A stretch of 64,000 bases of DNA from Epilithonimonas bovis DSM 19482 (GCF_900108115.1 NZ_FTPU01000014.1:1-64000); one strand, 5' to 3'. Shown: positions 26,650 to 36,362, counted from the stretch's first letter. Translations and numbers: made by a program. The notes: a model not told the origin generated them from the letters alone.

Positions 26650-27675
26650 ATGATTAAAAACGACCTATACTTAAAAGCGCTTCGCGGGGAAACCGTGGAA
26701 AGACCGCCAGTCTGGATGATGAGGCAAGCCGGAAGATACCTCCCGGAATTTATCGCCTTGCGCGACAAATACGACTTTTTCACCAGATGCCAGACCCCGG
26801 AATTGGCTTCGGAAATTACAGTGCAGCCGATTAGGAGATTTCCTTTGGATGCGGCGATTTTGTTCTCAGACATTCTGGTAGTTCCGCAAGCGATGGGCAT
26901 CGATTTCAAAATGAAGGAATCGGTTGGGCCCTGGCTGGATAATCCTATCAGGACTGCTAAGCAAGTTGATGACGTGATTGTTCCTGATGTAAACGAGACT
27001 TTGGGTTACGTTTTTGATGCTATAGAGATGACTTTGGAAAAACTGGATAACGAAATTCCGTTGATTGGTTTTGCTGGCTCACCCTGGACGATTTTCTGCT
27101 ACTGTATAGAAGGCAGAGGTTCCAAAGATTTCAATATTGCGAAGTCGTTTTGTTTTCTTCAGCCGGAAGCGGCTCACCAATTATTGCAAAAAATCACCGA
27201 TACTACGATTGCTTACCTGAAAAGGAAGGTGGAGAAAGGCGTTTCTGCTGTTCAGGTTTTTGACAGCTGGGGCGGCATGCTTTCGCCGGCCGATTATCAG
27301 GAGTTCTCATGGCAATATATCAATCAGATTGTTGAGGCTTTGGCGCCGTTGACGCACGTTGTGGTATTTGGAAAAGGCTGTTGGTTTGCACTGGACGAAA
27401 TGTCCAAATCTAAGGCTTCTGCAGTAGGTGTAGACTGGACCATCACGCCGGAACTGGCAAGACAGTTTACGAATAATGCGGTGACTCTGCAAGGTAACTT
27501 TGACCCGTCAAGATTACACTCGTCGCCGGAAACGATCCGGAAAATGGTGCACGAGATGATTAACCGTTTTGGAAAAGACAGATACATCGTCAACCTCGGA
27601 CACGGGATTCTACCGAATATTCCGGTAGATAATGCTGAAGCTTTTATAAAAGCTGTGGTTGAATGGAAACCTTAA
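26650..27675 (+). CDS. hemE: Uroporphyrinogen decarboxylase
   Basis: 341 residues, the family length. The N-terminal signature [17 protein letters not shown] (about 18-34) and the second signature [16 protein letters not shown] (about 139-154) are present, as is the C-terminal [10 protein letters not shown]. It removes four acetate carboxyl groups to yield coproporphyrinogen III. It follows hemD after a repeat-filled spacer of about 170 nt and ends the haem cluster at a terminator. Confidence 0.97.
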   Translation: MIKNDLYLKALRGETVERPPVWMMRQAGRYLPEFIALRDKYDFFTRCQTPELASEITVQPIRRFPLDAAILFSDILVVPQAMGIDFKMKESVGPWLDNPIRTAKQVDDVIVPDVNETLGYVFDAIEMTLEKLDNEIPLIGFAGSPWTIFCYCIEGRGSKDFNIAKSFCFLQPEAAHQLLQKITDTTIAYLKRKVEKGVSAVQVFDSWGGMLSPADYQEFSWQYINQIVEALAPLTHVVVFGKGCWFALDEMSKSKASAVGVDWTITPELARQFTNNAVTLQGNFDPSRLHSSPETIRKMVHEMINRFGKDRYIVNLGHGILPNIPVDNAEAFIKAVVEWKP

Positions 27676-27676
27676 A

Positions 27677-27708
27677 CAAAAAGGAGCAATTAATTTGCTC
27701 CTTTTTTT
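27677..27708. terminator. Terminator after hemE, shared with the convergent gene
   Basis: AAAGGAGCAA (27680-27689) pairs with TTGCTCCTTT (27695-27704) and is followed by a T-run. The stop of the minus-strand gene (27707) lies inside it. Confidence 0.8.
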
Positions 27709-28015
27709 ATTCCAACTGGCCTGGTGCCGGTTGAGTTGGTTTTACAGCTTCATTATTGAGGCCATCTTTGGATTGTTCAGAATCCTTTCTTGCTTCCCGC
27801 TGCAATTTTTGTTTTTGGTTAAAAGTGGCTGTATCAGCCTTCCTCCTGAATTCGGTGCTTTGAGAGGATGTGTCCATTTTGAAATCACCTGATTTCAAAT
27901 TCTTTTCAGCTTTGGAACGCAGATTATCTCTTTTATCCTGCCTTGTGGTGGTCTGTGCATTCATCATCAATGTACCCAGCATTAGAAATGCTCCCACTAT
28001 CATTAATTTTTTCAT
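27707..28015 (-). CDS. Small exported hypothetical protein
   Basis: 102 residues with a signal peptide (LMIVGAFLMLGTLMMNAQ). The mature part is rich in Lys, Arg, Gln and Asp (TTTRQDKRDNLRSKAEKNLK) and ends Pro-rich (KPTQPAPGQ). No motif is recognised. The high charge and low complexity suggest an extended periplasmic or secreted peptide. It converges on hemE and stands alone. Confidence 0.65.
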   Translation of the reverse strand: MKKLMIVGAFLMLGTLMMNAQTTTRQDKRDNLRSKAEKNLKSGDFKMDTSSQSTEFRRKADTATFNQKQKLQREARKDSEQSKDGLNNEAVKPTQPAPGQLE

Positions 28016-28114
28016 AATACTTAAATTTATTGATTACATAGGCAACTCAAACACCAAACCATATTATGTTAAATTTAAGAAGTTATAAGTTTTTTGGCAG
28101 AAAATTAGGAGATT

Positions 28115-28603
28115 TTACTTTTCCAGTGCTTTTCTTAATTTCTCTACAAAAACATATGTTGCAGGGCAGATGAGCGTATTTTTTATCGTCAGGTTGTTGA
28201 TCTGATAGATCTTTTTACGGTCGGTATGCGGATATTCGCGGCAGGCTTTTGGCCGCACATCATAGATAGAGCAGGTATTATCGTCATTCAGAAAAAAGCA
28301 AGGCAGGTCTTGTAGAACTTTATCGTTATCCTCATCCACTCTCAGGAATTTAGCTTCAAAATCAGCCTGTCTCATTCGCAGATGTTTTGAGATCCGCTCA
28401 ATATCCTTTTCTATATAAAGCGGGCCTGTCGTTTTGCAGCAATTGGCACAGCTAAGGCAGTCGATCTCTTCAAAAGTTTCCTCGTGGGTTTCCAGAACCT
28501 GATAATCAAGATTTTTGGGCGGTTTTTTTTTGAGTCCATCCAAAAACTTTTTATGCTCTTTCTGTTTTTGAAGTGCTTGTTTTTTATAAAAATCAAGATC
28601 CAT
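28115..28603 (-). CDS. YkgJ-family cysteine-cluster protein
   Basis: 162 residues. The motif CLSCANCC gives Cys49, Cys52, Cys55 and Cys56; further cysteines are Cys102 (LPCFFL), Cys111 (NTCSIYDVRP), Cys121 (KACREYP) and Cys146. This is the CxxCxxCC...C...C pattern of the YkgJ/Fe-S zinc-ribbon-like family (UPF0153), which probably binds an Fe-S cluster or zinc. The biological role is not settled. The Lys-rich N-terminal 30 residues are helical. It ends before a 55-aa membrane-protein gene begins upstream on the same strand. Confidence 0.87.
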   Translation of the reverse strand: MDLDFYKKQALQKQKEHKKFLDGLKKKPPKNLDYQVLETHEETFEEIDCLSCANCCKTTGPLYIEKDIERISKHLRMRQADFEAKFLRVDEDNDKVLQDLPCFFLNDDNTCSIYDVRPKACREYPHTDRKKIYQINNLTIKNTLICPATYVFVEKLRKALEK

Positions 28604-28624
28604 GGTGCAAAGTTATTGGTTTTA

Positions 28625-28792
28625 TCATGAGAACACCAAATAATACAGACCACACCAAATGGCAGAGAAAAATAAAGCAAATAAAAAAGATGATTTAAGA
28701 TCCTGTCTTTCTTTCCTTATAAAATGTTTATAAAGTGTGACAATAACAAAAGTGATTATAACTAAAGTTGGTAAAACGGTAAATGTGTACAT
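28625..28792 (-). CDS. 55-residue membrane protein
   Basis: A minus-strand reading from ATG 28792-28790 to TGA 28627-28625 gives MYTFTVLPTLVIITFVIVTL, a charged loop YKHFIRKERQDLK, then SSFLFALFFSAIWCGLYYLV ending VFS. Two membrane segments joined by a basic loop indicate a small hairpin membrane protein, probably with both ends outside. It stops 21 nt before the ykgJ-like start, so the pair could be co-transcribed. It is easily missed because of its size. I recognise no family. Confidence 0.62.
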   Translation of the reverse strand: MYTFTVLPTLVIITFVIVTLYKHFIRKERQDLKSSFLFALFFSAIWCGLYYLVFS

Positions 28793-28856
28793 TAATAGTT
28801 TTTATCAAATATAATAAAATGACAACAATCTTATTTTAAACCACTTATTAAATTCT

Positions 28857-28864
28857 TAGATTTG
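28857..28864 (+). promoter_or_regulatory. -7 box directly before the truncated haemoglobin gene
   Basis: TAGATTTG matches TAnnTTTG exactly and ends 5 nt before the ATG at 28870. If used, transcription would begin at or next to the start codon. No TTTG is present at -33. Confidence 0.4.
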
Positions 28865-28869
28865 TGTCT

Positions 28870-29244
28870 ATGAAAGATATTACAAGCAGAGAAGATGTTG
28901 AGTTTTTGGTCCAGGCGTTCTACGGCAGAATTGTAAAAGATGACCTCATCGGATTCTTCTTTACAGACGTGGCAAAGATTGACCTGAATCTACATCTCCC
29001 AAAAATGTATAATTTCTGGGAGAGTATCCTGTTGGGAAATCCAGTGTATGAAGGACAGCCTATGGCAAAGCATTTCCCTATTAACGATATTGCCGCCATG
29101 GAGGAAAAGCACTTTAACCGCTGGCTACAGGTTTGGGAACGCACCGTGCATGAAAACTTTGAAGGCCACAATGCTGAAAATGCGATTACAAGGGCACTTA
29201 ATATTGCCAGGATTATGCATCATAAAATGAAATCTGTAAGATAA
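28870..29244 (+). CDS. Group III truncated haemoglobin
   Basis: 124 residues from the ATG at 28870; a GTG two codons earlier is possible. The globin pattern is FYGRIVKDDLIGFFF near the start, LPKMYNFWESILLG in the middle and the proximal haem ligand His81 in EEKHFNRWLQVW. Group III truncated globins bind O2 or NO in the cytoplasm and are linked to nitrosative or low-oxygen metabolism; that is family knowledge. It stands alone, downstream of haem biosynthesis genes, and converges on a large minus-strand gene. Confidence 0.92.
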   Translation: MKDITSREDVEFLVQAFYGRIVKDDLIGFFFTDVAKIDLNLHLPKMYNFWESILLGNPVYEGQPMAKHFPINDIAAMEEKHFNRWLQVWERTVHENFEGHNAENAITRALNIARIMHHKMKSVR

Positions 29245-29307
29245 AAAGACTTATAATTAAGCTATTTTAGTCTAAAAATATATCGTTAATTCCTTTCAAA
29301 AAATTAA

Positions 29308-32300
29308 CTACTTGGTACCATTCTCTAAAATCAGGTCCTTTACATTGCCGGTCCTCTTCAAAAAGCCCCAGGATTGCATCTCGCCTTGTAAAGCATGCCT
29401 CAAGCTTCTGAACAGGACAATGTACATCAGCCATCTGTAACCAAATCTTTGCGGAATAATGTAGAACAGGTCTGTCCATTTCTGCCGCTGCATAATAAAG
29501 GCCACCAACGCCAAAGAAGCGTCTACCAACAAAAATAAAAGGTAATATGTAAATATCTTGCTGCCATTACCGGACAAAATCCCAAAAAACATAATGAGAT
29601 CTGCCAAAGGCGAAAACATCGGGATAATATACTGAAAAATCAGGATGTTAGGCATAGCCCAAAGTCCGAGGCCTTTATATTTTGGATTGAGAAAAGTTTC
29701 CCGTTGTTTCCAAAACATTTGCATAATACCATACGTCCATCGGAAGCGTTGTTTCAGGAATTGTCTAACAGATTCCGGCGCTTCTGTTACAGCAACAGCC
29801 CGGTTTTCGTTAGCTACTTTATAACCTTTTTTCAGGATCTTTACCGTAAGGTCGCAATCCTCAGCCAGCGTGTCTCCAGAATAACCGCCCACCTCCTCTA
29901 TCACAGCTTTGCGAAATGCTCCAATAGCTCCAGGTATTACTGTAACAGCATTGATATTGGCATAAGCCAACCTGTCAAAGTTCTGGCTGGTGGTGTATTC
30001 TATAGACTGCCATCTTGTTAGCCAGTTTACACGGTTGCCTACTTTTACATTGCCCGCCACAGCAGCAATATTCTCTTCAGGAACAGCATTCAAAAACCTG
30101 GCTATCAGATATTTTACAGCGTCCTTTTCCAGCTTGGTGTCTGCATCGATACAGACCACATATTCGGCATCTGTTTGCGAAATACCATAGTTTAGCGCAC
30201 TGGCTTTCCCTCCGTTGTTTTTTGAAAGAATCGTCAGCTTATTTTCTTCCGAAAATGACATTTTCACCTTTCCGAGTGTATCATCCTTACTGCCATCATC
30301 TACAAAAACCACATTATAGTTGGGATAAGTCTGGTTGAGCAAATTCCTGATTGAAGAAACAATGTTAACCTCCTCATTATAAGCAGGAACGATGATAGAG
30401 ACTTTTGGATAATTGCTCATCATAGGCAATCTGTTCAGCTTTTTTTCTTTTTTGCTTTCAGCGATAGCCCAACAGATCATTATTACCAACCTTATAAATC
30501 CCAACCCAATAAATATCAAAAACAATGCGCCCAGAAAATGACTGATCCAATAGATGACCGTTGCCAGCAAAAGGTTAAGTTGCATCACATAATAGGTTTT
30601 AGTTTTCGGGATCTCCGGCATCAGTTCTTTTTTATTTTTGTGAAGGATGCTTGTAAGATCTGTGAAATGATAGCCTTGTTTCTGGAGCATCGGGATGAGT
30701 ACTTTCAGTGCTTTTACAGTTTCTGCCCTTGTGTCGCCGCCGGCATCGTGCAGCAGGATGATGTTTCCGCGTTCATGCTTGATCCCATCCAGTACGCGGG
30801 AAATGATCTGATTAGCTTTTACACCGGGCTGCCAGTCTTCGGGGTCAATATTTTCGCCGATATCAAGGTAATTTTGCTGCCTCGCCAATGCTACCGGGAT
30901 AATCTCCTCTGGCGTTGTAGGCTCGGAGTCAGCATTATATGGTGCACGGAAAAGTATTGTACTGTGCCCGGTCACACATTCTATAAGAAGCCGGGTAAGC
31001 TTAAGCTCCAGCAAAGCTCTTTTAGGATCAACTTTAGCAACGTTTTCGTGGGTAAAAGTGTGATTACCAATCAAGTGCCCCTCTTTGTAAATTCTTTTTA
31101 CCAAAGGCAGGTTTTTCTCTGCATTGATGCCTACAAGGAAGAACGCCGCCGGCACATGGTATTTTGACAGTATATCGAGAATCTGTGGTGTATAAGTTTC
31201 GTCCGGGCCGTCATCAAAGGTAAGGACCAGCTCTTTTTGTGGCGCAGCACCATACTTTTTCACTTCATAAGAACTTGGGTAAGAGAGATAATTTTCATCA
31301 GTGATGATTTTTTCTGCAGGATCTATCTCTACAGCAATCTTACCGTCATGTGGCGTATTAAGGACATCCAACACTTCACCCTCGCCAATGTAATCTACCA
31401 TAGTTTGCCCTTTTACGTGTTCAAGATTTTTGAGGTTAATCTTTCCCAGAGCTGTTGTTGTTAGGTCTTTATTATAGAAGGTCCATATCCGGCTGTCTTC
31501 ACTTCCCAAACGCCAAAGTGCTGTCCCGGCCAAAGGATATTCTGATGAAAAGCGCATGGTGTTGAAGATAGACGCTGCATCGTTAAAAAATACTGTATGG
31601 GTATTCTGATTGTTATCGGTGTAAGAATAGTTAAGATTGAAGGTATTATCATCAAAATTGATGACAGACTTACTCGCATTAGCTTTGGTGATGGCCTGCA
31701 TATAAGTCACCGACGCATTTTGATCCCGGTTGCTGCTCCAGTCATAGCCATAAGCTCCTAGACCTAAAATTATTTTTTGAGGACTGGTTTTGGCCCGCAT
31801 TTTATCGGTCTGCTGCTCTATCCACTTTTGTGAAGAGATGGGGCCGGAATCGCTGTCTGCAGAATACTCATCGTAGGCCATGAGAACAAAATAATCAACG
31901 TAAGGATCCAGCTTCTTGATATTGTAGTCATCATTATCTGTCATCACATCCATAGAAATCAGAAGGTTATTCTGTCTGAAAACCGATGAAAGGTCTGCCA
32001 TAAAATCAATGAGAACCTGATCAGAATCGAGATTAAGATCTTCAAAGTCAATATTAATCCCTTTGAAATGGTACTTAAGGCACTGGCTGGCTACTCTGTT
32101 GATCAGCACTTTTCTTCTTACCGGGTCACCCAGTATCCTGCCAATCCCTTCGGAATGGAACTCCTGGTTAAAGTTATTACTCAGGATAGGCATTACCGCA
32201 ACGCCGGTTCTTTTGATCACTTTATAGCCCTCCGGATCCATATTATTCTTGATATTCCCGGTTTTTGGATCTATAAAAAACCACTCCGGAAAGACCACAT

Positions 32301-32718
32301 TCAGATGTTTGATATTTCTTCTGAGTGACATCAGAGACTGCGGATCCCAGGCCACATAGAAAGCTGAGCGGATACCTGCCGGAAAAAGGTTCCAGTTTTT
32401 ACTTTGTTTTCTAAGGCGCTCTGCACGGGCTCTTTGGATTTTCTCTACGTTGGTTTCCATTTTTTTGGAATGGATAAAACTGCGGAATCCCTTGTATTCT
32501 TTTGAAATCCTGTTCTCCTGAAGATATGGTTTGTTTGCGGTGATGACGGCCTTATAATCCTCATGAAACGGCAATTCCGGATTCCGGTCCAGGCTCATCA
32601 TAAGCACCAGAGATGCAATAAGTAAAAGAACAACAAAAATGACGAGCCGGCTGCTCCACTTGATATTGCGCCAGCGTTTTTTGTTATCTGTCTGAAATAT
32701 TTGTCTTGATTTTTCCAC
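29308..32718 (-). CDS. Three-domain membrane enzyme: GH18-like hydrolase, polysaccharide deacetylase and GT2 glycosyltransferase
   Basis: 1136 residues. A membrane anchor lies at about 24-43. A GH18-like domain (about 115-430) keeps INIDFED with Asp224 and Glu226. A NodB/CE4 deacetylase (about 485-690) has TFDDGPD (500-506) and HTFTH (553-557). Membrane segments near 715-755 lead to a cytoplasmic GT2 domain with VDDGSKDDT (806-814), IDAD (857-860), AEDCD (952-956) and QRFRW (990-994), then further membrane helices. The order implies that a beta-linked polymer made inside is exported, deacetylated and trimmed outside by one polypeptide. This recalls PgaB plus PgaC of poly-N-acetylglucosamine systems, but here they are fused. 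The polymer itself is not known from sequence. Confidence 0.92.
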   Translation of the reverse strand: MEKSRQIFQTDNKKRWRNIKWSSRLVIFVVLLLIASLVLMMSLDRNPELPFHEDYKAVITANKPYLQENRISKEYKGFRSFIHSKKMETNVEKIQRARAERLRKQSKNWNLFPAGIRSAFYVAWDPQSLMSLRRNIKHLNVVFPEWFFIDPKTGNIKNNMDPEGYKVIKRTGVAVMPILSNNFNQEFHSEGIGRILGDPVRRKVLINRVASQCLKYHFKGINIDFEDLNLDSDQVLIDFMADLSSVFRQNNLLISMDVMTDNDDYNIKKLDPYVDYFVLMAYDEYSADSDSGPISSQKWIEQQTDKMRAKTSPQKIILGLGAYGYDWSSNRDQNASVTYMQAITKANASKSVINFDDNTFNLNYSYTDNNQNTHTVFFNDAASIFNTMRFSSEYPLAGTALWRLGSEDSRIWTFYNKDLTTTALGKINLKNLEHVKGQTMVDYIGEGEVLDVLNTPHDGKIAVEIDPAEKIITDENYLSYPSSYEVKKYGAAPQKELVLTFDDGPDETYTPQILDILSKYHVPAAFFLVGINAEKNLPLVKRIYKEGHLIGNHTFTHENVAKVDPKRALLELKLTRLLIECVTGHSTILFRAPYNADSEPTTPEEIIPVALARQQNYLDIGENIDPEDWQPGVKANQIISRVLDGIKHERGNIILLHDAGGDTRAETVKALKVLIPMLQKQGYHFTDLTSILHKNKKELMPEIPKTKTYYVMQLNLLLATVIYWISHFLGALFLIFIGLGFIRLVIMICWAIAESKKEKKLNRLPMMSNYPKVSIIVPAYNEEVNIVSSIRNLLNQTYPNYNVVFVDDGSKDDTLGKVKMSFSEENKLTILSKNNGGKASALNYGISQTDAEYVVCIDADTKLEKDAVKYLIARFLNAVPEENIAAVAGNVKVGNRVNWLTRWQSIEYTTSQNFDRLAYANINAVTVIPGAIGAFRKAVIEEVGGYSGDTLAEDCDLTVKILKKGYKVANENRAVAVTEAPESVRQFLKQRFRWTYGIMQMFWKQRETFLNPKYKGLGLWAMPNILIFQYIIPMFSPLADLIMFFGILSGNGSKIFTYYLLFLLVDASLALVAFIMQRQKWTDLFYIIPQRFGYRWLMYIVLFRSLRHALQGEMQSWGFLKRTGNVKDLILENGTK

Positions 32719-32791
32719 CTTTTATTTTATATGCAAATTTCCGAAAAATCAATAAAAACAAACTTAATTTCGACTTAAAAGAAACTTAATT

Positions 32792-33115
32792 CTACAACCA
32801 TAGAGAATCTATCCAGTCTGTGAACATGTGGAATAACAGGCCTACACCAACCATCCTTGGTACCCCTCGAAAAAAAAGTAACAAAAAGTAAAATCCAATG
32901 GCCCAATACGTATGCAACGGATGAAAATTGATACTCGACCGATGTGCAGAAAACATCGGCGTGCTTAGCAAATGATCGGCATCTACAAGCATGGTCCCCA
33001 ACATGATGAAGTATGCCTTTTTCCAGTTGCCCGGGAACAGAAGATAAGCAATCCCCAACGGGAAAACCAGATGCATAGAATAATGCAACAACGTCCTAAT
33101 CCAAAAATAATCCAT
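32792..33115 (-). CDS. Small membrane protein, DUF6122-like
   Basis: 107 residues with about four hydrophobic segments and conserved polar positions inside them: HYSMHLVFP, MLVDADHLLSTP, NFHPLHTYW and FHMFTDWIDS. The repeated His/Asp in membrane-adjacent positions recalls the YdjM/metal-dependent hydrolase-like group (DUF6122), though no activity is shown. Its start base is the last base of alkD, so it is translationally coupled to it. Confidence 0.78.
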   Translation of the reverse strand: MDYFWIRTLLHYSMHLVFPLGIAYLLFPGNWKKAYFIMLGTMLVDADHLLSTPMFSAHRSSINFHPLHTYWAIGFYFLLLFFRGVPRMVGVGLLFHMFTDWIDSLWL

Positions 33116-33843
33116 TAAACTCGTCCTTTTAAATAATCCTGCCTGATGCCCTCATCCAGCTTTTCTATAGCATAACGGAGGCAGGTCCTGGGCATTTTAT
33201 GGTAATGTAAATTAAGGAAATCTATCAACTCATCTTCATCCACTTTTCCCATTTCCCGAAGAAGCCAGCCGTTGGCTTTGTGCATAAGATCGTGAGGATG
33301 TTGCAGATTTCTGATAACCAATTCTTTTGTCAACTCCAATTTCCCTTTTTTGATGTAATACATCGTCCCAACGATAGCCATCCTTTTTTCCCACATATTT
33401 TCGGACTCAGCGAGTTTTTTCAGAATGCCCGGATCTTCATTTTCAAAACAGAACCTGCCTAAAATTTTATAGCAGGAGGTATCCACAAGATCCCAATTAT
33501 TGATATACCTGAGATGATCAAGATAAAAATCAACAACCGTTTTTTGACTACTTTGATCTTTTGCTTTTTCAAATTTATGAATGAGGATCAGGAGTGCGGT
33601 AAGGCGATGTTCATGGATTTTTGAAGCCAATACTTCACTGATTTTTGCTAATGAAACTTTATCATAATACGCTTTAGCCACTTTTCTTTGGTCTGGCACC
33701 GTTACACCAATAAAGAGGTCACCTTCTCCGTATTCACCCTTTCCGGTTTTGAAGAATTTGGGGAAAAATTCGGCTTTTTCGGGAAGAGCGAGCGCATCAA
33801 GCGCATTACAAATATCTGAAACAGTTGGAAAACCAGGTCTCAT
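33115..33843 (-). CDS. DNA alkylation repair protein (AlkD-like HEAT-repeat glycosylase)
   Basis: 242 residues from the ATG at 33843. A longer open frame to 33948 exists, but its extra 35 residues lie over the antiporter gene and do not look like AlkD. The protein is helical, with IGVTVPDQRKVAK, YINNWDLVDTSCYKILG and HPHDLMHKANGWLLREMGK, the conserved blocks of the AlkD family; Trp and Asp of the NWDLVD block line the alkyl-purine site in family members. AlkD excises cationic alkylpurines without base flipping. It overlaps the antiporter stop by one base and DUF6122 by one base. Confidence 0.92.
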   Translation of the reverse strand: MRPGFPTVSDICNALDALALPEKAEFFPKFFKTGKGEYGEGDLFIGVTVPDQRKVAKAYYDKVSLAKISEVLASKIHEHRLTALLILIHKFEKAKDQSSQKTVVDFYLDHLRYINNWDLVDTSCYKILGRFCFENEDPGILKKLAESENMWEKRMAIVGTMYYIKKGKLELTKELVIRNLQHPHDLMHKANGWLLREMGKVDEDELIDFLNLHYHKMPRTCLRYAIEKLDEGIRQDYLKGRV

Positions 33844-35114
33844 TATTCTGCAGTTCCCATAATTTTTTCCTCTGTGGCAATCTTCTTCGGATAAGCCACT
33901 TTGGCAATAGTAAGCCCCTGAACAACAATAGAAAATACGACTACACAATAAGTGATACTAATGATAATCTGGCTGTACTCGTTTTGAGGGATGGATAAAG
34001 CCAACGCAATGGAGACGCCACCGCGGATGCCACCCCAAACCAGTACTTTGATAGTTTGCGGACTGAACCTGTACTTGAATGCCATGAATTTTGTAGGTAC
34101 AAAAATGGCAATCCAACGTGCTACTAAAACAATTAGGATACAGATACCTCCAGCAATTAGATATTCATTAAGGTCTTTGATCAACAAGAGTTCAAATCCG
34201 ATAAAAAGGAAAAGCACTGCATTCATTATTTCATCAATCAGTTCCCAGAATTTTATCAGATAATCCTGCGTCTCAGACTTCATCTTGAACCTTACATTGA
34301 AATTACCCATAAAAAGTCCGGCTGCCACCATCGCCAACGGTGCAGAAATATGCAGCTCCCGAGCGACAAGATAACCTCCCATTACGACAGAAAGTGTCAC
34401 CAAAACTGAAATAATATAGTCATCTACCGCCCGCATAGCTCTTGACGCGGAGAACCCTAGTAATACACCCAACAGCAAACCGCCACCCGCTTCGCGCAGT
34501 AATAACAGGCCAACATTCTCTACATTGAGATCAAACTCTTTTCCTATCGCAATCTGTAGTACAACGGTAAATACCACAACGGCCATCCCATCATTAAACA
34601 AAGATTCTCCGGCCACCTTGGTTTCCAGCGATTTGGAAACATTAGCCTGCTTCAGGATACTAAGTACCGCGACAGGATCTGTAGGCGAAATCAGGGCACC
34701 AAAAACAAGGCAATAGATCAACGGAATTGTAATACCAACAAGCGGTAAAAGATAGTAGACTCCAAAACCCACAGCAAATGTTGAAATAATAACGCCTACC
34801 GTAGAGAATATAAGCACAGGCCCAAACTGCTCCCGTAAATCCTTGATATTAACATGTATACCGCCTGCAAAAAGCAGAAAATTAAGCATGGCGCCCATCA
34901 GGATCTCAGTAAAATCAAAACTGTTGATGAGCTTGGTTAGATGGCTTGTTGTTTTTGGCAAAAAATTGTCCCCGGAAGCTACCAGTGTTACCGAAACAAT
35001 AATGGCGATAACCATAATGCCGATGGTGCTTGGAAGTTTGAGAACCCTGTAATTGATATAGGCAAATAATGAGGCTAAGACAATAAGAACAGAAAATGAA
35101 TAGTATAATTCCAT
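33843..35114 (-). CDS. NhaP-type Na+/H+ antiporter (CPA1 family)
   Basis: 423 residues, 12 or so membrane segments. Key blocks are FALISPTDPVAVLSILK and GESLFNDGMAVVVF, in which the paired acidic residues form the CPA1 ion site, and KVLVWGGIRGGVSIALALS near the end. It exchanges external protons for internal Na+ (or K+) and helps pH homeostasis. It heads a run with alkD and DUF6122, each overlapping by one base, an odd functional mixture. Confidence 0.93.
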   Translation of the reverse strand: MELYYSFSVLIVLASLFAYINYRVLKLPSTIGIMVIAIIVSVTLVASGDNFLPKTTSHLTKLINSFDFTEILMGAMLNFLLFAGGIHVNIKDLREQFGPVLIFSTVGVIISTFAVGFGVYYLLPLVGITIPLIYCLVFGALISPTDPVAVLSILKQANVSKSLETKVAGESLFNDGMAVVVFTVVLQIAIGKEFDLNVENVGLLLLREAGGGLLLGVLLGFSASRAMRAVDDYIISVLVTLSVVMGGYLVARELHISAPLAMVAAGLFMGNFNVRFKMKSETQDYLIKFWELIDEIMNAVLFLFIGFELLLIKDLNEYLIAGGICILIVLVARWIAIFVPTKFMAFKYRFSPQTIKVLVWGGIRGGVSIALALSIPQNEYSQIIISITYCVVVFSIVVQGLTIAKVAYPKKIATEEKIMGTAE

Positions 35115-35150
35115 TTGGTTTTATTAGATAGAGATTTTTTAATTAGTTAA

Positions 35151-36362
35151 TTAATTATCTTCATCATCAAAATATTCGAACAAAAAATCATTGTATGGGA
35201 ATCTGGATATGTGGATCCTGTGGACCTCATCATAGATCATTTTTTTCATCTCAGGGAAGTTTTCCTTAGTCAGAGCCGAGATAAAAACAGTTGGATATTT
35301 TGATTTGGCCATCCATGTTTTTTTCCATTCATCAAGAGAAATATTTTTTCTGGAAGACGGTGTAAGGTCATCCTCATCCTTTTTCTCATAAGCAAATGCA
35401 TCAATCTTGTTAAAAACCATAATGATGGGTTTCTGATGGGCATCAATCTCCTGAAGAATCTGATTAACTGAAGCAATGTGATCTTCAAAACTTTCATGAG
35501 AAATATCAACGACGTGAATTAAAAGATCTGCCTCGCGCACTTCATCCAAAGTTGATTTGAAGGACTCTACCAGTTGTGTGGGCAGTTTTCTTATAAATCC
35601 TACTGTGTCGGTCAACAGGAAAGGCAGGTTCCCAATCACAACCTTACGCACTGTTGTATCCAGTGTTGCAAACAGTTTGTTCTCTGCAAAGACTTCTGAT
35701 TTTGATAAAGCGTTCATCAGCGTGGATTTCCCAACATTGGTATAACCAACGAGCGACACTCGCACCATTTTGCCTCGGTTATTTCTTTGCGTAGCCATCT
35801 GTTTATCGATGGTTTTCAGTTTATCTTTCAGGAGTGTGATTCTGTCGCGGATAATCCTTCTGTCGGTCTCAATTTCGGTTTCACCCGGACCACGCATCCC
35901 AATTCCCCCTTTTTGCCGCTCAAGGTGGGTCCACATCCTCGTTAACCTTGGTAAAAGGTATTGATACTGGGCCAGTTCCACCTGAGTTCTGGCGTAAGAG
36001 GTCTGTGCTCTCTGCGCAAAAATATCTAGGATAAGGTTGGTCCTGTCAAGGATTTTTACCTCGAGCTCACGCTCCAGGTTTTTGAGTTGGGAGGGAGACA
36101 GTTCGTCATCAAAAATAACGGTACCTATCTCATTCTCTTTAACATATTCTTTGATTTCCAAAGCCTTACCACTTCCCACAAAGGTTCGTGAGTCCGGCTG
36201 GGACAGTTTTTGAGTGAATCTTTTGTCAACCGTAGCACCGGCCGTATAAGCCAGGAACTCCAGTTCATCCATATATTCTGTCAGTTTTTCTTCATCCTGA
36301 TTTTGGGTAACAAGGCCAACCAAAACCGCTTTTTCATACTGATGTTCTTTCTTTTCTAACAT
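35151..36362 (-). CDS. hflX: Ribosome-splitting GTPase HflX
   Basis: 403 residues. The HflX-specific N-terminal domain has IFDDELSPSQLKNLE (83-97) and GGIGMRGPGETEIETDRR (152-169). The GTPase domain has GYTNVGKST (206-214), LTDTVGFI and FNKID. HflX dissociates stalled or inactive 70S ribosomes and is linked to heat and antibiotic stress. It appears as a single gene, 36 nt upstream of the antiporter on the same strand. Confidence 0.95.
   Translation of the reverse strand: MLEKKEHQYEKAVLVGLVTQNQDEEKLTEYMDELEFLAYTAGATVDKRFTQKLSQPDSRTFVGSGKALEIKEYVKENEIGTVIFDDELSPSQLKNLERELEVKILDRTNLILDIFAQRAQTSYARTQVELAQYQYLLPRLTRMWTHLERQKGGIGMRGPGETEIETDRRIIRDRITLLKDKLKTIDKQMATQRNNRGKMVRVSLVGYTNVGKSTLMNALSKSEVFAENKLFATLDTTVRKVVIGNLPFLLTDTVGFIRKLPTQLVESFKSTLDEVREADLLIHVVDISHESFEDHIASVNQILQEIDAHQKPIIMVFNKIDAFAYEKKDEDDLTPSSRKNISLDEWKKTWMAKSKYPTVFISALTKENFPEMKKMIYDEVHRIHISRFPYNDFLFEYFDDEDN

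Noticed and set aside
33844-33948. N-terminal extension of the AlkD-like protein
   Set aside because: The extra residues overlap the antiporter coding sequence in another frame and are Cys-rich without family similarity; the ATG at 33843 sits at the antiporter stop.
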